Source: Cellvibrionaceae bacterium
Lineage (GTDB): Bacteria; Pseudomonadota; Gammaproteobacteria; Pseudomonadales; Cellvibrionaceae
Reading direction: 5' to 3'
Assembly (NCBI GenBank): GCA_027012915.1
Contig: JALUYN010000639.1
Coordinates: 1-6,139, forward strand
Length of the DNA: 6,139 nt
The position numbers were made by a program, and so were the translations under genes. The first letter of the stretch is position 1; each line of letters begins with the position of its first letter. Shown piece after piece: positions 5,991 to 6,139 of the stretch. The notes under the pieces were generated by a model, which was not told the origin of the DNA, ran no database searches, and saw nothing but the letters and a program-made list of their open reading frames with translations.

Positions 5991-6139
5991 ATGGACATCA
6001 AGAAATCCCAGCTATCTCTCCCTCAAAAAGCCTTGCTGGCGTTAACCATTGCCGGTCTGGCGAGCTGCGGCGGCAAGACCGCCGAAGAGCACCTACAGGA
6101 AGCTCAACAGTATTATCAAAACAACGACACTGCAGCCGC
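5991..6139 (+). CDS. prsT: PEP-CTERM system TPR-repeat lipoprotein, PrsT-like (3' end outside window)
   Basis: Only the first 49 residues are present. They form a lipoprotein signal: MDIKK, a hydrophobic stretch to residue 24, and the lipobox LASC with the acylated Cys at residue 26, followed by GG. The next residues, KTAEEHLQEAQQYYQNNDTAA, begin a TPR-like helical repeat of the kind that opens PrsT, the long TPR lipoprotein of exosortase/PEP-CTERM systems. No D at +2 after Cys, so outer-membrane sorting is expected. CAGGA (5974-5978) lies 12 bases before ATG, a slightly long spacing. In such loci PrsT sits among exosortase, exopolysaccharide and regulator genes; its presence is the main reason to place the window in an exosortase region. 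The assignment rests on a short N-terminus, so another TPR lipoprotein remains possible. Confidence 0.65.
   Translation, partial: MDIKKSQLSLPQKALLALTIAGLASCGGKTAEEHLQEAQQYYQNNDTAA

Noticed and set aside
1..6139. CRISPR array, tRNA or rRNA
   Set aside because: No regularly spaced direct repeats and no tRNA or rRNA-like segment were seen; the gaps are short and accounted for.

Overview
This window looks like part of an exosortase (PEP-CTERM/XrtA-type) accessory region from a gammaproteobacterium, plausibly a marine or polysaccharide-degrading lineage. The lineage is inferred from the gene families; no rRNA or tRNA marker is present. GC content is near 50% and every gene lies on the + strand.

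Layout. (1) The 3' end of a secreted, cysteine-containing protein enters from the left edge and stops at 371 with tandem stops. (2) A 186-base gap (372-557) holds a perfect TTGACA box and a motif that reappears near the right end. (3) A tight operon starts at 558: a PqqD-like peptide chaperone, an HprK-related kinase, a NTP_transf_5-type nucleotidyltransferase and a VanZ-like membrane protein. Each consecutive pair overlaps by 4 bases (ATGA), which implies translational coupling. The first three genes match what is annotated elsewhere as the 'HPr-rel-A system'. (4) After 21 bases comes a LolA-like periplasmic protein with a GTG start, and after 20 more a 505-residue outer-membrane beta-barrel (DUF1302-like) with a very acidic N-terminal extension. 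(5) Directly after the barrel's stop codon lies a ~136-bp element with imperfect ~36-bp terminal inverted repeats and an internal hairpin, resembling a dispersed MITE/REP-like repeat. (6) A lipoprotein gene starts at 5991 and runs off the right edge; its N-terminus matches the PEP-CTERM TPR lipoprotein PrsT.

How the genes may work together (inference). The PqqD-like protein would bind a peptide or protein substrate, the kinase would phosphorylate it, and the nucleotidyltransferase would add a further group to it or to the phosphate. The same three protein types tailor some lasso peptides. The flanking VanZ-like and PrsT-like genes place the set in an exosortase/exopolysaccharide setting. The LolA-like and barrel pair is an envelope module that usually accompanies an RND/MMPL transporter, which is not visible here. 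No precursor peptide, radical SAM enzyme, exosortase or PEP-CTERM tail was found in the window.
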